From: Oligoflexales bacterium
GTDB lineage: Bacteria; Bdellovibrionota_B; Oligoflexia; Oligoflexales; JAGOVF01
Direction of reading: 5' to 3'
NCBI GenBank assembly: GCA_018060885.1
Contig: JAGOVF010000005.1
Location: forward strand, 1-50,640
DNA: 50,640 bases
Both the position numbers and the translations under genes were made by a program. Below the pieces are notes generated by a model. It was given only the letters and a program-made list of their open reading frames with translations. It had not been told where the DNA came from and made no database searches. This document shows positions 18,003 through 26,735 of this stretch, piece by piece; within the stretch, counting starts at the first letter, position 1, and every line of letters begins with the position of its first letter.

Positions 18003-18908
18003 ATGAAAATGAACGCGGCTTATTGTTTAACTCTCTTAACAAGTGGATTTCTATTGAATTGCGGTGGGTCAAAATCTAAAAGCGCCGCGTCTCAACAAAG
18101 CTATGTGGACGTCACGGTAGAATTAGAAAAAAAAGAATCTAGTTTAGCTTTATTAGCCGCAGGCACTTATTCTGCCGCTATTACAGGCTGCGTATCTGGA
18201 TTTACTAAATCGGGAATTACAGAGGCCACTACTTCCGTTCAGGTTCCAGCGGGTGACCATGATTGCGTTTTCAAATTAAGCACTTTTGTACTCAATGGCG
18301 AGAATTTTGCAGCTGATATCGGGCAAAGTTTTGCTGCCGGTACTTCTTTTATATTAACCGGTAGCCAAGGTACTAACCTTGAATTCGTTGTAAATTCCAA
18401 CCTCGCATCCCCAATTGTTGGTGCACAAAGTGTAAACATGACTTTTTCAACTATTACATCAGGTGGACCAATTATAGTCAGCCCGTCCGCAGCTGCTGGT
18501 ATAAGCATCTCTGGATCTGATCCTATAGACTTAGAAATTGGTTCAGCTAGCGCAACAATTGACGCTAACGATGGCGCAGGTATATTTACAGTAGTCTTAG
18601 ATTGTGCAAGCAATATTGCATCAGGTCTTTGTAACGGCATAAGCTTGGCAACAATGAAAAGCAATATCGTGTTAGACAGCTTCGGTGGGGATTTGGACTT
18701 AGCTGAATGTTTAACGGTTGCAAATGCAGGGGCGGTCGGCTCGATCGTCAACGTTGGTCATGCAAGCGCACCTCACGGTGGTTTAAGCACTGCCGCTAAG
18801 AAAGGCCCTGCTCCGATGTACGGCGCGGGCAATGGCGCACTGATTCTAGCAGTATCTTCTGCTGCGGGTGCTTGCAAGTACTTTCAAATATCAGTCGTTG
18901 CGCCATAA
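18003..18908 (+). CDS. Hypothetical lipoprotein
   Basis: 301 residues, family not recognised. A signal with lipobox-like FLLNC (Cys20) is followed by GGSKSKSAASQQ, a typical flexible linker. The mature part is rich in Ala, Gly, Ser and Thr, with beta-rich stretches and four more Cys (TGCVSGF, DHDCVF, VLDCASNIASGLCNG and later DLAECL), as in surface or periplasmic beta-sandwich proteins. AGGAAC precedes the ATG. It converges on the SRPBCC gene with 32 bases between, where a strong hairpin lies. Confidence 0.75.
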   Translation: MKMNAAYCLTLLTSGFLLNCGGSKSKSAASQQSYVDVTVELEKKESSLALLAAGTYSAAITGCVSGFTKSGITEATTSVQVPAGDHDCVFKLSTFVLNGENFAADIGQSFAAGTSFILTGSQGTNLEFVVNSNLASPIVGAQSVNMTFSTITSGGPIIVSPSAAAGISISGSDPIDLEIGSASATIDANDGAGIFTVVLDCASNIASGLCNGISLATMKSNIVLDSFGGDLDLAECLTVANAGAVGSIVNVGHASAPHGGLSTAAKKGPAPMYGAGNGALILAVSSAAGACKYFQISVVAP

Positions 18909-18940
18909 AGAAAAGATAATTTTGTCTATCTAATATTCAG

Positions 18941-19798
18941 TTAAATTGCCTCAAGCCTCTTGAGGCAATGAGCCCAACCGCCATGATGATCTTTGCGATA
19001 TTCTTCAGAAAATAAATCTTTGTGAATAATCCGAACATCAGTGCCGTTTGTTTTCTCTGCCAACGTAATATAAACCTTTGTCAGATAGTGACAATTATCA
19101 GAGGTCCAAGAAAACACTATTTTTTCATTGGGAACTATTTCTAAATATTCTCCACAGTGTGGCCAAATAACGCCATCAACAGTTTCGTAGTCCATTCTAA
19201 AAGTTCCACCTACTTTTAAATTAGCTTCGGCTTTTCCAGAAGTTGATCCAGAACGATTAAACCATTTATTCATTGTTTCTGGTGTCGTTAATGCTTTGAA
19301 AATGACATCCTTGGGAAATGGCAAAAATCGCTCAACGACTAGATCATCGCACTTTAAATTTTCCCTAGACTTTGCATTAAAATACTTTTCAAATTTTAAT
19401 AACACGCCTGTCCACGCATCGAGTCCATAAAAAGAATCAAGAAGATTGGCTGGCAAGTGTTCATGAATGAGTTCTAACTTCGACTTCTTTTCGCTAACAC
19501 TTGTGAAGTTTAATGTAATGACACTATTTTTAACCGATCCACCGCGAAAACTCGTATCCCATGTAAAGACAATTTTTCTATTGGGTTCAATCATTGTGTA
19601 TTCACCAGCAACAGCATCTTCTGAGCTCGACCACTGAAATTTATACTTACCACCGACGCGAAAATCATTTTCAACTAAGGCCAAATTGTCCCACCATGCG
19701 CGAATTTTTCTTCCATCGCTCCAAGCTTGAAATAGTTGATCAACATCTATTTCCATTTCGCGCTCAAATCTCAAGGTTTTTCCGCCATAAATAATCAT
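18941..19798 (-). CDS. Double SRPBCC (AHSA1/START-like) domain protein
   Basis: 285 residues. Two related SRPBCC modules lie in tandem: about 1-130 (FEREMEIDVDQLFQAWSDGRKIRAWW ... GEYTMIEPNRKIVFTWD) and about 145-285 (VERFLPFPKDVIFKALTTPETMNKWF ... GEYLEIVPNEKIVFSWT). Such domains form hydrophobic ligand pockets and are often paired with an ArsR-type repressor; the ligand is unknown. The frame is open to 19834, but AGAGGA six bases before the ATG at 19798 fixes the start. It lies 32 bases downstream of the ArsR gene, a two-gene operon. The last codons form half of an 11-bp hairpin. Confidence 0.9.
   Translation of the reverse strand: MIIYGGKTLRFEREMEIDVDQLFQAWSDGRKIRAWWDNLALVENDFRVGGKYKFQWSSSEDAVAGEYTMIEPNRKIVFTWDTSFRGGSVKNSVITLNFTSVSEKKSKLELIHEHLPANLLDSFYGLDAWTGVLLKFEKYFNAKSRENLKCDDLVVERFLPFPKDVIFKALTTPETMNKWFNRSGSTSGKAEANLKVGGTFRMDYETVDGVIWPHCGEYLEIVPNEKIVFSWTSDNCHYLTKVYITLAEKTNGTDVRIIHKDLFSEEYRKDHHGGWAHCLKRLEAI
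18945..18969. terminator. Strong hairpin at the convergent gene ends, possible bidirectional terminator
   Basis: Perfect 11-bp arms, ATTGCCTCAAG (18945-18955) and CTTGAGGCAAT (18959-18969), with a three-base loop. It covers the last codons of the SRPBCC gene and lies 37 bases after the stop of the plus-strand lipoprotein gene. No clear T-run follows on either strand, so it may block RNA decay rather than terminate. Confidence 0.4.
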
Positions 19799-19830
19799 AT
19801 CGTTCCTCTCAATAAAGAAAATAAATCGAT

Positions 19831-20184
19831 TCAATCCATTTTTAATTTGTCAATTTTAGTAGCTGCGTGAAGATATTTTTCTAATTCATCCAAGCGTGAC
19901 TCCCAGAATTTTTTATAGTATTCAATTTCATTTGCCACTTTATACATTGGTTCGTAATTCATCGCGCAACGATGGACGCGACCATCTATAGTCCTATTCA
20001 ATAGTCCCGCACGCTCCAAAACCTTAAGATGCTTGGAAATAGCATTTAGAGACATTTTGAATGGTTCAGCCAACTCGGTGACTTTATATTCCCGCACCAC
20101 AATCATTTTGAGAATTTTTCGTCGTGTCGAATCTGAGAGCGCATGAAAAATCAAATCTAGCGCCATTTCTGATTTTAGAGTCAT
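19831..20184 (-). CDS. ArsR-family winged-helix transcriptional repressor
   Basis: 117 residues. The family pattern is clear: ALDLIFHALSDSTRRKILKMI, the recognition helix region AEPFKMSLNAISKHLKVLERAGLLNRTIDGRVHRC, then a C-terminal helix that ends KYLHAATKIDKL. No cysteine metal pair is present in the winged-helix, so metal sensing is unlikely. This is the subgroup usually paired with SRPBCC proteins, as here. GGGGG five bases before the ATG is the ribosome site. It probably represses its own operon through the palindrome at 20232-20247. Confidence 0.92.
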   Translation of the reverse strand: MTLKSEMALDLIFHALSDSTRRKILKMIVVREYKVTELAEPFKMSLNAISKHLKVLERAGLLNRTIDGRVHRCAMNYEPMYKVANEIEYYKKFWESRLDELEKYLHAATKIDKLKMD

Positions 20185-20206
20185 TTAACCCCCATCTAAT
20201 TTCGCG

Positions 20207-20247
20207 ATAGTAGACCATTTAGGACACATAGTCAACCATATGGTTGA
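20207..20247 (-). promoter_or_regulatory. Promoter with overlapping perfect operator for the ArsR-SRPBCC operon
   Basis: On the minus strand, TTGACT (20235-20230) and TACTAT (20212-20207) are 17 bases apart. The perfect palindrome TCAACCATATGGTTGA at 20232-20247 overlaps the -35 box, so a bound repressor would block the polymerase. Transcription would start near 20200, about 16 bases before the ATG at 20184. Confidence 0.7.
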
Positions 20248-20294
20248 ATGTTTGCTCGCTAGTCAAAAATCTCGTCTAGCTAATTATTTTCCAC

Positions 20295-20654
20295 TCAATG
20301 TATAAAAATAAAATATAATCCGACGATCGTCGCCAAAAGTAAGAATGAATTTATAATAATTTTAAAAATACTGTAAGGCAGCCAAGGCAACTCTTTAATC
20401 CGGGGAAAATTTTTTAAAAAAATCAGAATAATAACAGAATAAAACCCAAGAAAAAAAAGTTTTGACCAGTAATTTTCTCTTCCATCCCAATGACTTGATC
20501 CGAAAAAGGACCAGAACGCGATCCAATTAGTGCAAAGAAAAAAAAGTATGATGCACTCAATTTTACTTTTAAGTATTTTTGTTAATAAGTAATTGCAAAT
20601 ATATATCGAGAATAAAAAAAGAAGAATATTTCTAGCGAAAAAATTTATTGTCAT
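20295..20654 (-). CDS. Hypothetical small integral membrane protein
   Basis: 119 residues, no family recognised. Four hydrophobic segments are visible (about 5-25, 33-51, 66-82 and 95-117), with few charged residues between them and a polar loop near SSHWDGRENYW. It lies 21 bases after secA on the same strand but has no clear Shine-Dalgarno, so expression may depend on secA readthrough. It is more AT-rich than its neighbours, partly because of the hydrophobic codons. A real gene is probable but not certain. Confidence 0.55.
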   Translation of the reverse strand: MTINFFARNILLFLFSIYICNYLLTKILKSKIECIILFFLCTNWIAFWSFFGSSHWDGRENYWSKLFFLGFYSVIILIFLKNFPRIKELPWLPYSIFKIIINSFLLLATIVGLYFIFIH

Positions 20655-20675
20655 GTTTTTTTATTCAACTTAAAC

Positions 20676-23375
20676 CTAAGTCGTCGAGTGTGCGTCATCA
20701 GCTCCAGTCTCACCGTGGCATTTTTTGAATTTTTTTCCAGATCCGCAAGGGCAAGGATCGTTTCGCCCGACTTTTTCGCTATCTCTTTTAATAGTCTGAG
20801 GCACTGCAGGAGCTTGGCGAGGAGATGTGCGGTTTTTACTGTTCGCAGCCGCATCGCCATTTTTAACCGCGCTTGCATGTTCTGAACGGATGCGAGCTGC
20901 TTCTTGTGCAGGTGATGATTGTTGAGGGGGTCTTGATTGAGCGAAAGCACTCGCTGCTTCTGGATGTGAAAACTTAAGCTGTTTTTCTTGACGGTCTTCG
21001 GCAATAGGTTCTGGTGCAACTTGTGCCTGCGGTTTTGGCATTTTAAGTAAAGTTGTGATGGTCTCGTCTTCAATTCTAGCAAACATAGCTTTGAATAATG
21101 TAAATGCTTCGCGCTTATATTCTTGCAGAGGATCGCGTTGAGCGTAACCTCTCAGGCTAACGGATTCTTTTAAAGTCACCATAGCTTGAAGGTGGTCTTT
21201 CCAGGAATTATCAATAATCTGTAGATAAATATAGGATTCAATTTTCTTTACGATTTCTTCTGGTATATCCGCCATTTTTTCTTTGTATTGTGACGTACCA
21301 GCTTCCAAAACCATTAGTGAAATTGCTTCTGAATTAGCTGAATCGGCATCGAGGTTATTTAAAGTAACTTCGATACCAAGTTCTGCTTTAATTTCTCGCT
21401 CAAGGGCAGCAAAGTCCCATTGGCTGCTGCCAGTGCTCTCGGGTGAAAAACGTTGGCAAAGAACGAAGGCCATGGTTTGCATAGATTCTTCACGAAACTC
21501 TAAATTACCCTCGCCCATCAAAGCTTCTTTGCGTCGCGCATAGACAACTTGTCGTTGTTGATTCATAACATCATCATATTCGAGCAAATGTTTACGTGAA
21601 GAAAAGTGCATTTCCTCAACACGCTTCTGTGCTTTTTCTATTGCGCGGCTGACCATAGGAGAAATGATAGCTTCGCCTTCTTCCATTCCGAGGCGACCCA
21701 TAATTGCGGAAAGTCGATCAGAAGCAAAAATCCGTAACAAGTCATCTTCGAGAGAGAGAAAGAACTTACTGCGTCCAGGGTCACCTTGTCTACCTGAACG
21801 GCCCCTTAGCTGGTTGTCGATGCGACGCGAATCATGACGTTCAGTACCCACGACTAAGAGCCCGCCTTTTTCGCGGACGCCTTGACCGAGAACAATATCT
21901 GTACCACGACCTGCCATGTTGGTAGAAATTGTCACGTGGCCTTGCTGGCCAGCTTGCGCAATAATATCGGCTTCGCGAGCGTGATTTTTTGCGTTTAAGA
22001 TTTCATGTGGGATTTGTTTTTTCTGAAGTAAATGAGCAAGCAATTCTGATTTTTCAACAGAAGCAGTACCAACCAATACAGGCTGGCCATTCTTGTGCGC
22101 AGCACTAATCTCTTCTACGATGGCATTGTATTTTTCGCGAGCACTCCGATAGACGGCGTCTTGCTCGTCAATACGAACCATAGGCTGATTGGTCGGGATA
22201 CAGTAGACGTCGAGTTTATAGATTTTTTTAAATTCAACTGCTTCGGTATCGGCAGTTCCCGTCATACCTGCAAGGGTTTTGTACATTCTAAAGTAATTTT
22301 GGTAAGAAATTGTTGCGAGAGTTGCGGTTTCTTGTTGAACCGGAACGTGTTCCTTAGCTTCGAGAGCACCATGTAATCCATCGCTATATCGACGGCCAGG
22401 CAACATTCTACCTGTATTCTCATCGACAATAATGACGCGACCATCTCGCACCACATAATCGACATCTTTTTTATATAAAGTATGTGCGCGCAAGGCCTGT
22501 TGCACATGGTGAAGGAGATTGATTTGTTTTGGTTCATAAAGATTTTCAACCCTTAGCCGTTTTTCAAGCTTGGATATCCCATCTTCGGTCAAGCTAACAA
22601 CATGGGCTTTTTCGTCGAGAATATAATCACTGTCTTTTTGCAAGCCCGGTATAGCGCGATTTGCCCGCTCATAGTCTTCAACTGAAGATTCAGTTGGTCC
22701 AGAAATAATCAAAGGTGTTCTCGCTTCATCGATTAAAATCGAATCCACTTCGTCGACGATGCAGAAATTTAGCTCACGCTGAACCAGCCGAGCTGGGTCG
22801 GTTTTCATGTTGTCGCGCAGATAATCAAAACCAAACTCGCTGTTTTGACCATAGGTGATATCGCAGCGATAGGCCTGCTGTCTTTGGGTGTCCGTGATGC
22901 CGTGGACAATAACGCCTGTGGTCATACCAAGAAATGCATAAATTTCGCCCATTTCTTTTGCATCACGACGAGCTAAGTAGTCGTTAACAGTGATGACGTG
23001 TGCACCTTTGCCACTAAGGGCGTGCAAATATACTGGCAAAGTCGCAGTGAGAGTTTTACCCTCACCTGTTTTCATTTCTGCTACCCCACCTTCAAAAAGC
23101 AGAATACCGCCGAGTAGCTGCACATCGAAGTGTCTTTTTTTAGTGACTCGAACTGAAGCCTCTCTAATGACGGCAAAAGCTTCCGGCATGATGTCCATTA
23201 AGCTTGCGCCCTGCTCTATTCGTAGGCGAAACTCGGCTGTTTTCGCTTTTAACTGCTCGTCAGAAAGTTGCTTTATTTCTGGTTCTAATGAATTTATTTT
23301 TGCCACTATGGGCTGACGTTTTTTAAGTTCTTTGTCGTTTTTGGTGCCGAGTATCTTCGTCAAAAGTCCGAACAT
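20676..23375 (-). CDS. secA: Preprotein translocase ATPase SecA
   Basis: Motor of the Sec export path. 899 residues. Walker A is MKTGEGKTL, Walker B is [15 protein letters not shown], the helicase arginine region is [13 protein letters not shown], and the preprotein cross-linking and scaffold domains follow. The C-terminal linker is long and Gln/Ala/Pro-rich. It ends in an intact SEC-C zinc motif, [20 protein letters not shown], which binds SecB and phospholipid. All parts are in frame and of normal length. The many secreted proteins in this window depend on this pathway. Confidence 0.98.
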   Translation of the reverse strand: MFGLLTKILGTKNDKELKKRQPIVAKINSLEPEIKQLSDEQLKAKTAEFRLRIEQGASLMDIMPEAFAVIREASVRVTKKRHFDVQLLGGILLFEGGVAEMKTGEGKTLTATLPVYLHALSGKGAHVITVNDYLARRDAKEMGEIYAFLGMTTGVIVHGITDTQRQQAYRCDITYGQNSEFGFDYLRDNMKTDPARLVQRELNFCIVDEVDSILIDEARTPLIISGPTESSVEDYERANRAIPGLQKDSDYILDEKAHVVSLTEDGISKLEKRLRVENLYEPKQINLLHHVQQALRAHTLYKKDVDYVVRDGRVIIVDENTGRMLPGRRYSDGLHGALEAKEHVPVQQETATLATISYQNYFRMYKTLAGMTGTADTEAVEFKKIYKLDVYCIPTNQPMVRIDEQDAVYRSAREKYNAIVEEISAAHKNGQPVLVGTASVEKSELLAHLLQKKQIPHEILNAKNHAREADIIAQAGQQGHVTISTNMAGRGTDIVLGQGVREKGGLLVVGTERHDSRRIDNQLRGRSGRQGDPGRSKFFLSLEDDLLRIFASDRLSAIMGRLGMEEGEAIISPMVSRAIEKAQKRVEEMHFSSRKHLLEYDDVMNQQRQVVYARRKEALMGEGNLEFREESMQTMAFVLCQRFSPESTGSSQWDFAALEREIKAELGIEVTLNNLDADSANSEAISLMVLEAGTSQYKEKMADIPEEIVKKIESYIYLQIIDNSWKDHLQAMVTLKESVSLRGYAQRDPLQEYKREAFTLFKAMFARIEDETITTLLKMPKPQAQVAPEPIAEDRQEKQLKFSHPEAASAFAQSRPPQQSSPAQEAARIRSEHASAVKNGDAAANSKNRTSPRQAPAVPQTIKRDSEKVGRNDPCPCGSGKKFKKCHGETGADDAHSTT

Positions 23376-23462
23376 ATTTTTATCTCTTTAATAAGGGGCA
23401 GTTTTGCTAACACGGAATGGAGTTTAGCTAAATATAGGACTGCTGTCATAGCTATTTTGTTA

Positions 23463-23590
23463 GAAATAGATCCCTCGCCTTCGGCTCAGGATGACACACG
23501 TCCGCTGCTCAGTCATCTTGATCCCTGAGCATTGCGAAGGGGAAAGATCCTTCGCCTTCGGCTCAGGATGACCGGCGGCTCAGGATGACT
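23463..23590. repeat. REP-like repeat cluster, same family as at 17668
   Basis: It contains GATCC(C/T)TCGCCTTCGGCTCAGGATGAC in several partial copies, in both orientations, including 23463-23493 and 23548-23572, then GGCGGCTCAGGATGAC up to 23588. It fills the gap between secA and the LytM gene and directly abuts the stop codon (TAG) of the LytM gene. Placement between two genes on the same strand may affect readthrough or RNA stability. Confidence 0.75.
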
Positions 23591-24548
23591 AGAAACTGTC
23601 GAGCATAAATTTCTTTGGATCAACAGCGGAACTGTTGTGCCAAACTTCATAGTGCAAATGCGGGCCGGTGGTCCTGCCAGTAGATCCAACTGTAGCGATT
23701 TGTTCACCGCGCAGAATTTTTTGTCCCGCCTGCACCATGTTTTGTGCATTATGACCGTATCGAGATACAATGCCATAACCGTGTGCGATCATGATGAAAT
23801 TGCCGTAGCCTTCTTTAGCTCCAGAAAATAACACTACCCCATCAGCGGGCGATAGCACCGGGGTTCCGGGTGAGGCAGCAAGGTCTAAGCCGTTATGTAA
23901 AGTGCGAGCGCCGGTGAAAGGAGAAATTCTCCAGCCAAAACCGCTGGCAACCCAACCAGAAACGGGCGCAACAGAAGGGACGGAGTTAATAAAAGATTTT
24001 TGCTGATTCAATGAGGAAAGTAGTCTCTGTAACTGAAAGGCTTGCTGGTCGGCTTCGGTCTGCAAACTAGATAGGCGTTCAAAAATTGGCCTAAATGCCA
24101 GACTGTCGACTTTTACCCCAGTTGGAAAAACGCTTTTTGCTGATTTAGGGTTCGGGATATCTTGGAGTTTGGCTGCGATATATTCACTGTGATTTAGAGG
24201 TCCGATGCCAGTTTTTTTAGAAACGGTATCGACGCGTAACTTCGTGATTTGGTCTAATTTACTGCTGTAGTCGTTTACTTTTTTAAGTGAAGTTTTCACC
24301 TCTTCTAAAGAGTTAACCAAAGCGCGTGCTTCGCTTTTAAGTCCTGAATTTTCGCTAAGTAGGCGGCGGTAATCCCTACGCATCGATTGCAGTTCAGCGT
24401 AATCAAAAACTATATAGGTGGAGATGACTGAAAAGGCGACGAAAAGAACGAGGCCTAATTTAAATATGGATCTATGGATACGGACTTGTTTGATTGCCCT
24501 GTTTTGGTCTGGAATAACCATCAGGGTAAAATTTTTTGATTTTTTCAT
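23589..24548 (-). CDS. Membrane-anchored M23 (LytM) peptidoglycan endopeptidase
   Basis: 319 residues. An N-terminal membrane helix (about 28-48) is followed by a coiled coil (about 50-105), a linker, and a C-terminal LytM domain (about 195-319). The zinc and catalytic motifs are intact: TLHNGLDLA (HxxxD), SRYGHN, and GPHLHYEVW (HxH). This is the MepM-like architecture used in cell-wall growth or division. GAGGTG five bases before the ATG supports the start. It contrasts with the degenerate LytM lipoprotein at 13884-15116. Confidence 0.93.
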   Translation of the reverse strand: MKKSKNFTLMVIPDQNRAIKQVRIHRSIFKLGLVLFVAFSVISTYIVFDYAELQSMRRDYRRLLSENSGLKSEARALVNSLEEVKTSLKKVNDYSSKLDQITKLRVDTVSKKTGIGPLNHSEYIAAKLQDIPNPKSAKSVFPTGVKVDSLAFRPIFERLSSLQTEADQQAFQLQRLLSSLNQQKSFINSVPSVAPVSGWVASGFGWRISPFTGARTLHNGLDLAASPGTPVLSPADGVVLFSGAKEGYGNFIMIAHGYGIVSRYGHNAQNMVQAGQKILRGEQIATVGSTGRTTGPHLHYEVWHNSSAVDPKKFMLDSF

Positions 24549-24670
24549 AACACCTCATCGCCAAAAATATCTACATAAAATCTATCAATCCTATCAGGAT
24601 GTTAAAAACACCAGCCTTCCATTATCTCTACCTAGGACAAAAAAACAAGCATGGATCGCCTTTTTGACCC

Positions 24671-25417
24671 CTAGGGTAGGCTATCTATACGTAAAACCAG
24701 GGCGGTAATATTGTCTTCGCCGCCGCGATTGTTTGCCTGTGTTATCAGCTGCTTGACAGATATATCGCTAGCATTGCTGAGCTGTTTAGCAATCTCTTGA
24801 TCGGTAACTTTTCCGTAGAGTCCATCGCTGCACAAAAGATAAACATCCCCTACCTCTAGTAAGATGCTTTGAGTATCAACGTCCTCTTGTTCCTGATAAC
24901 CGACACTTCGAGTTATGACATTTCTCAGTTGGTGAAGTTCAGCCTCTGCTTCCGTTAAGACCCCAGCTCTTACCTGTTCGCTTACTAAAGAATGATCATT
25001 AGTTAATTGGTAAAGAAATCCTGCGCGATGTAAATAAAGCCGACTATCTCCGACATGAGCGAAGTAGCCTCTTTTACCAATAACTTTTAAGACAGTTGCA
25101 GTTGTGCCCATGCCTTTGAGCGACGGGTCTTCGAGAGCGCGCTCGTAGATAAGCATAGAAGCTCTGTTGATTGCGAGGGCAAGAGCTTCTTTAGTTTCAG
25201 AGTCATCTTTTTCAACTTCATTTGCTGGTAGTTTCATATCGAGAAACTTTACGATCTCTTGGACACAAAGCTGGCTTGCGATTTCTCCTCCAGCGTGTCC
25301 GCCCATACCGTCGGCTACTATAAAAAGCGCGCGCTTTTCATCGACAAAAAACGAATCTTGATTAACGGCTCGGACGCGGCCAATGTCGCTTTCAGCAAAA
25401 GATACGAGCTTCAACAT
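24671..25417 (-). CDS. PP2C-type serine/threonine phosphatase
   Basis: 248 residues, the length of bacterial Stp/PrpC phosphatases. All metal-site motifs are present: GRVRAVNQDSFF, FIVADGMGGHAGGE (Asp36 and Gly37 bind metal), GMGTTATV, AHVGDSRLYL, LCSDGLYGKV and RGGEDNIT. It dephosphorylates Ser/Thr on proteins in the cytoplasm; no kinase gene is in the window, but the FHA protein at 41205-42728 could read phospho-Thr marks. It lies 122 bases upstream of the LytM gene on the same strand. Confidence 0.95.
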   Translation of the reverse strand: MLKLVSFAESDIGRVRAVNQDSFFVDEKRALFIVADGMGGHAGGEIASQLCVQEIVKFLDMKLPANEVEKDDSETKEALALAINRASMLIYERALEDPSLKGMGTTATVLKVIGKRGYFAHVGDSRLYLHRAGFLYQLTNDHSLVSEQVRAGVLTEAEAELHQLRNVITRSVGYQEQEDVDTQSILLEVGDVYLLCSDGLYGKVTDQEIAKQLSNASDISVKQLITQANNRGGEDNITALVLRIDSLP

Positions 25418-25555
25418 TATTCCCGTGCCAAATAGTCATCATGACTGGTGAAATTTAACAATTAGCCTCTGATTATAGTAGCATGGGAACATCGGGAGGA
25501 ATTCTGGGGAGTTGAATTTTGCGTTTTTTACTGTGCAAAAAGCTAGGAATATTGT

Positions 25556-26107
25556 TTAGCTTTTTAAATACTTAAGTCCAAGCATAATCGCTAGTGCAGA
25601 ATAGCTACTTTGAACTCTCCCAAGGCGAACCATTTCTTCAATTTCATCAAGCTCAAAAGCGTGAACCGAAATCTCTTCATGCTCATCTGGAAAGTGTTTT
25701 CGATTGGTCGTGGGTATACAGTTGAGTGCTAAAAAAAAATGCACATGGTTACTATGAGTGGCTGGGTTGGCGGCTATGCTTGCTAGGGGCAGAAATCTTT
25801 GACTACAAAATCCAGTCTCCTCTTCGAGTTCCCGCGCCGCGGCGAGAGTGGGATCACGAAGTTCACCAGGATCAATTACTCCGCCGGGTGTTTCCAGGGT
25901 ATTTTGTAAAAGGCCGATGCGACTTTGCTCTATGAGTAGGATTTTTTTATCAGATGTGAAAGGTAGAATGTTAACCCAGTCAGGGCTCAATAATCTATGG
26001 AAGGAAGCTTTTTGTTTATTGCTCTGAGATTCAACATCTATGCGTTCAACTTTAAAAGGCACAGTTTTAACAACAATCTCTTGGCTTAGAACTTTCCATT
26101 GTTTCAA
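25556..26107 (-). CDS. NUDIX hydrolase, ADP-ribose pyrophosphatase-like
   Basis: 183 residues. The NUDIX box runs from Gly76 to Gly99 (GVIDPGE ... RELEEETG), in the context of the ADP-sugar group (ETPGGVIDPGE, and HFFLALNC with a downstream acidic HEE). The gap between the first Glu and the REL part is nine residues instead of seven, a two-residue insertion; the catalytic REUxEE core is intact. It probably hydrolyses ADP-ribose or a similar nucleoside diphosphate derivative. The ATG overlaps the stop of the upstream nucleosidase-like gene by four bases. Last gene of the exb-rnj operon. Confidence 0.88.
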   Translation of the reverse strand: MKQWKVLSQEIVVKTVPFKVERIDVESQSNKQKASFHRLLSPDWVNILPFTSDKKILLIEQSRIGLLQNTLETPGGVIDPGELRDPTLAAARELEEETGFCSQRFLPLASIAANPATHSNHVHFFLALNCIPTTNRKHFPDEHEEISVHAFELDEIEEMVRLGRVQSSYSALAIMLGLKYLKS

Positions 26108-26733
26108 TTTAGGTTTTCTCCATTTATAAGCGACCCAGCATACTTGGCAAGTTGGTCGTAAGCTAGATTAAAATTTTGCTTCCACTGTTGGTGAGCATCA
26201 GGGCCAATTGCATTTGTAATTGCAAAAATAGAAGTAAAACTTGCGCAGCTCTTCATTATTTCAGCGGCTAAACTATATAATTCCAAAGACTCACAGTGCA
26301 AGGTTTGTTCGTAAGCTAGGCACGGCTTTAAACTAACGCCTGGCGCACAGATCATCGTACATTTTGGTAAAGAAACTTCTATGCTTGAATTTGGTTTAGT
26401 GTCAGCCTCGATATCAGGAGCAGAATTTTCTATTGAATACGAAATTCCTTCGCGGTCACCAGCAGGCTGCCACTTTATAGTTGCAACTTGCACCAGTTCT
26501 ATACTTTTAAATAACCCAAAAATACCGCAACTACCGATAAAAATAACGTCCTTATCTTGGCAAAAGTCGCAAATTCGCACCGCAGATTTGGCAGATTCAA
26601 GAGCCCCCACTCCAACATCGAGGTACTCATAGACGATAGACTTTTCTTCCAGAATTTTTAAAAGTGCAACTGCCTCAAACTTTGCTGCACTTAAAATAAC
26701 GAGATTATTTTTAGGAGGACTGAATCTAGGCAT
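26104..26733 (-). CDS. Nucleoside phosphorylase/nucleosidase superfamily protein
   Basis: 209 residues. The layout fits the PNP/UDP (MTA/SAH nucleosidase, futalosine hydrolase) fold: an N-terminal strand with an early Glu (VILSAAKFEAVALL), YLDVGVGALESAKSA, DVIFIGSCGIFGLF, then CESLELYSLAAEIMKS and the late ITNAIG. The Glu in CESLELYSLAAE stands where the family's purine/ribose-binding Met-Glu usually is. Similarity is weak, and a futalosine hydrolase (MqnB, menaquinone synthesis) is only one option. It lies two bases after the RNase J gene and overlaps the NUDIX gene by four bases. Confidence 0.5.
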   Translation of the reverse strand: MPRFSPPKNNLVILSAAKFEAVALLKILEEKSIVYEYLDVGVGALESAKSAVRICDFCQDKDVIFIGSCGIFGLFKSIELVQVATIKWQPAGDREGISYSIENSAPDIEADTKPNSSIEVSLPKCTMICAPGVSLKPCLAYEQTLHCESLELYSLAAEIMKSCASFTSIFAITNAIGPDAHQQWKQNFNLAYDQLAKYAGSLINGENLN

Positions 26734-26735
26734 AT

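Noticed and set aside
18239..18751. Minus-strand 170-codon frame opposite the lipoprotein gene
   Set aside because: No ribosome site; the plus strand has a signal peptide, promoter and ribosome site.
20651..21082. Minus-strand 143-codon frame over the secA 3' end
   Set aside because: Second-frame reading of the low-complexity SecA linker; the SecA frame has an intact SEC-C motif.
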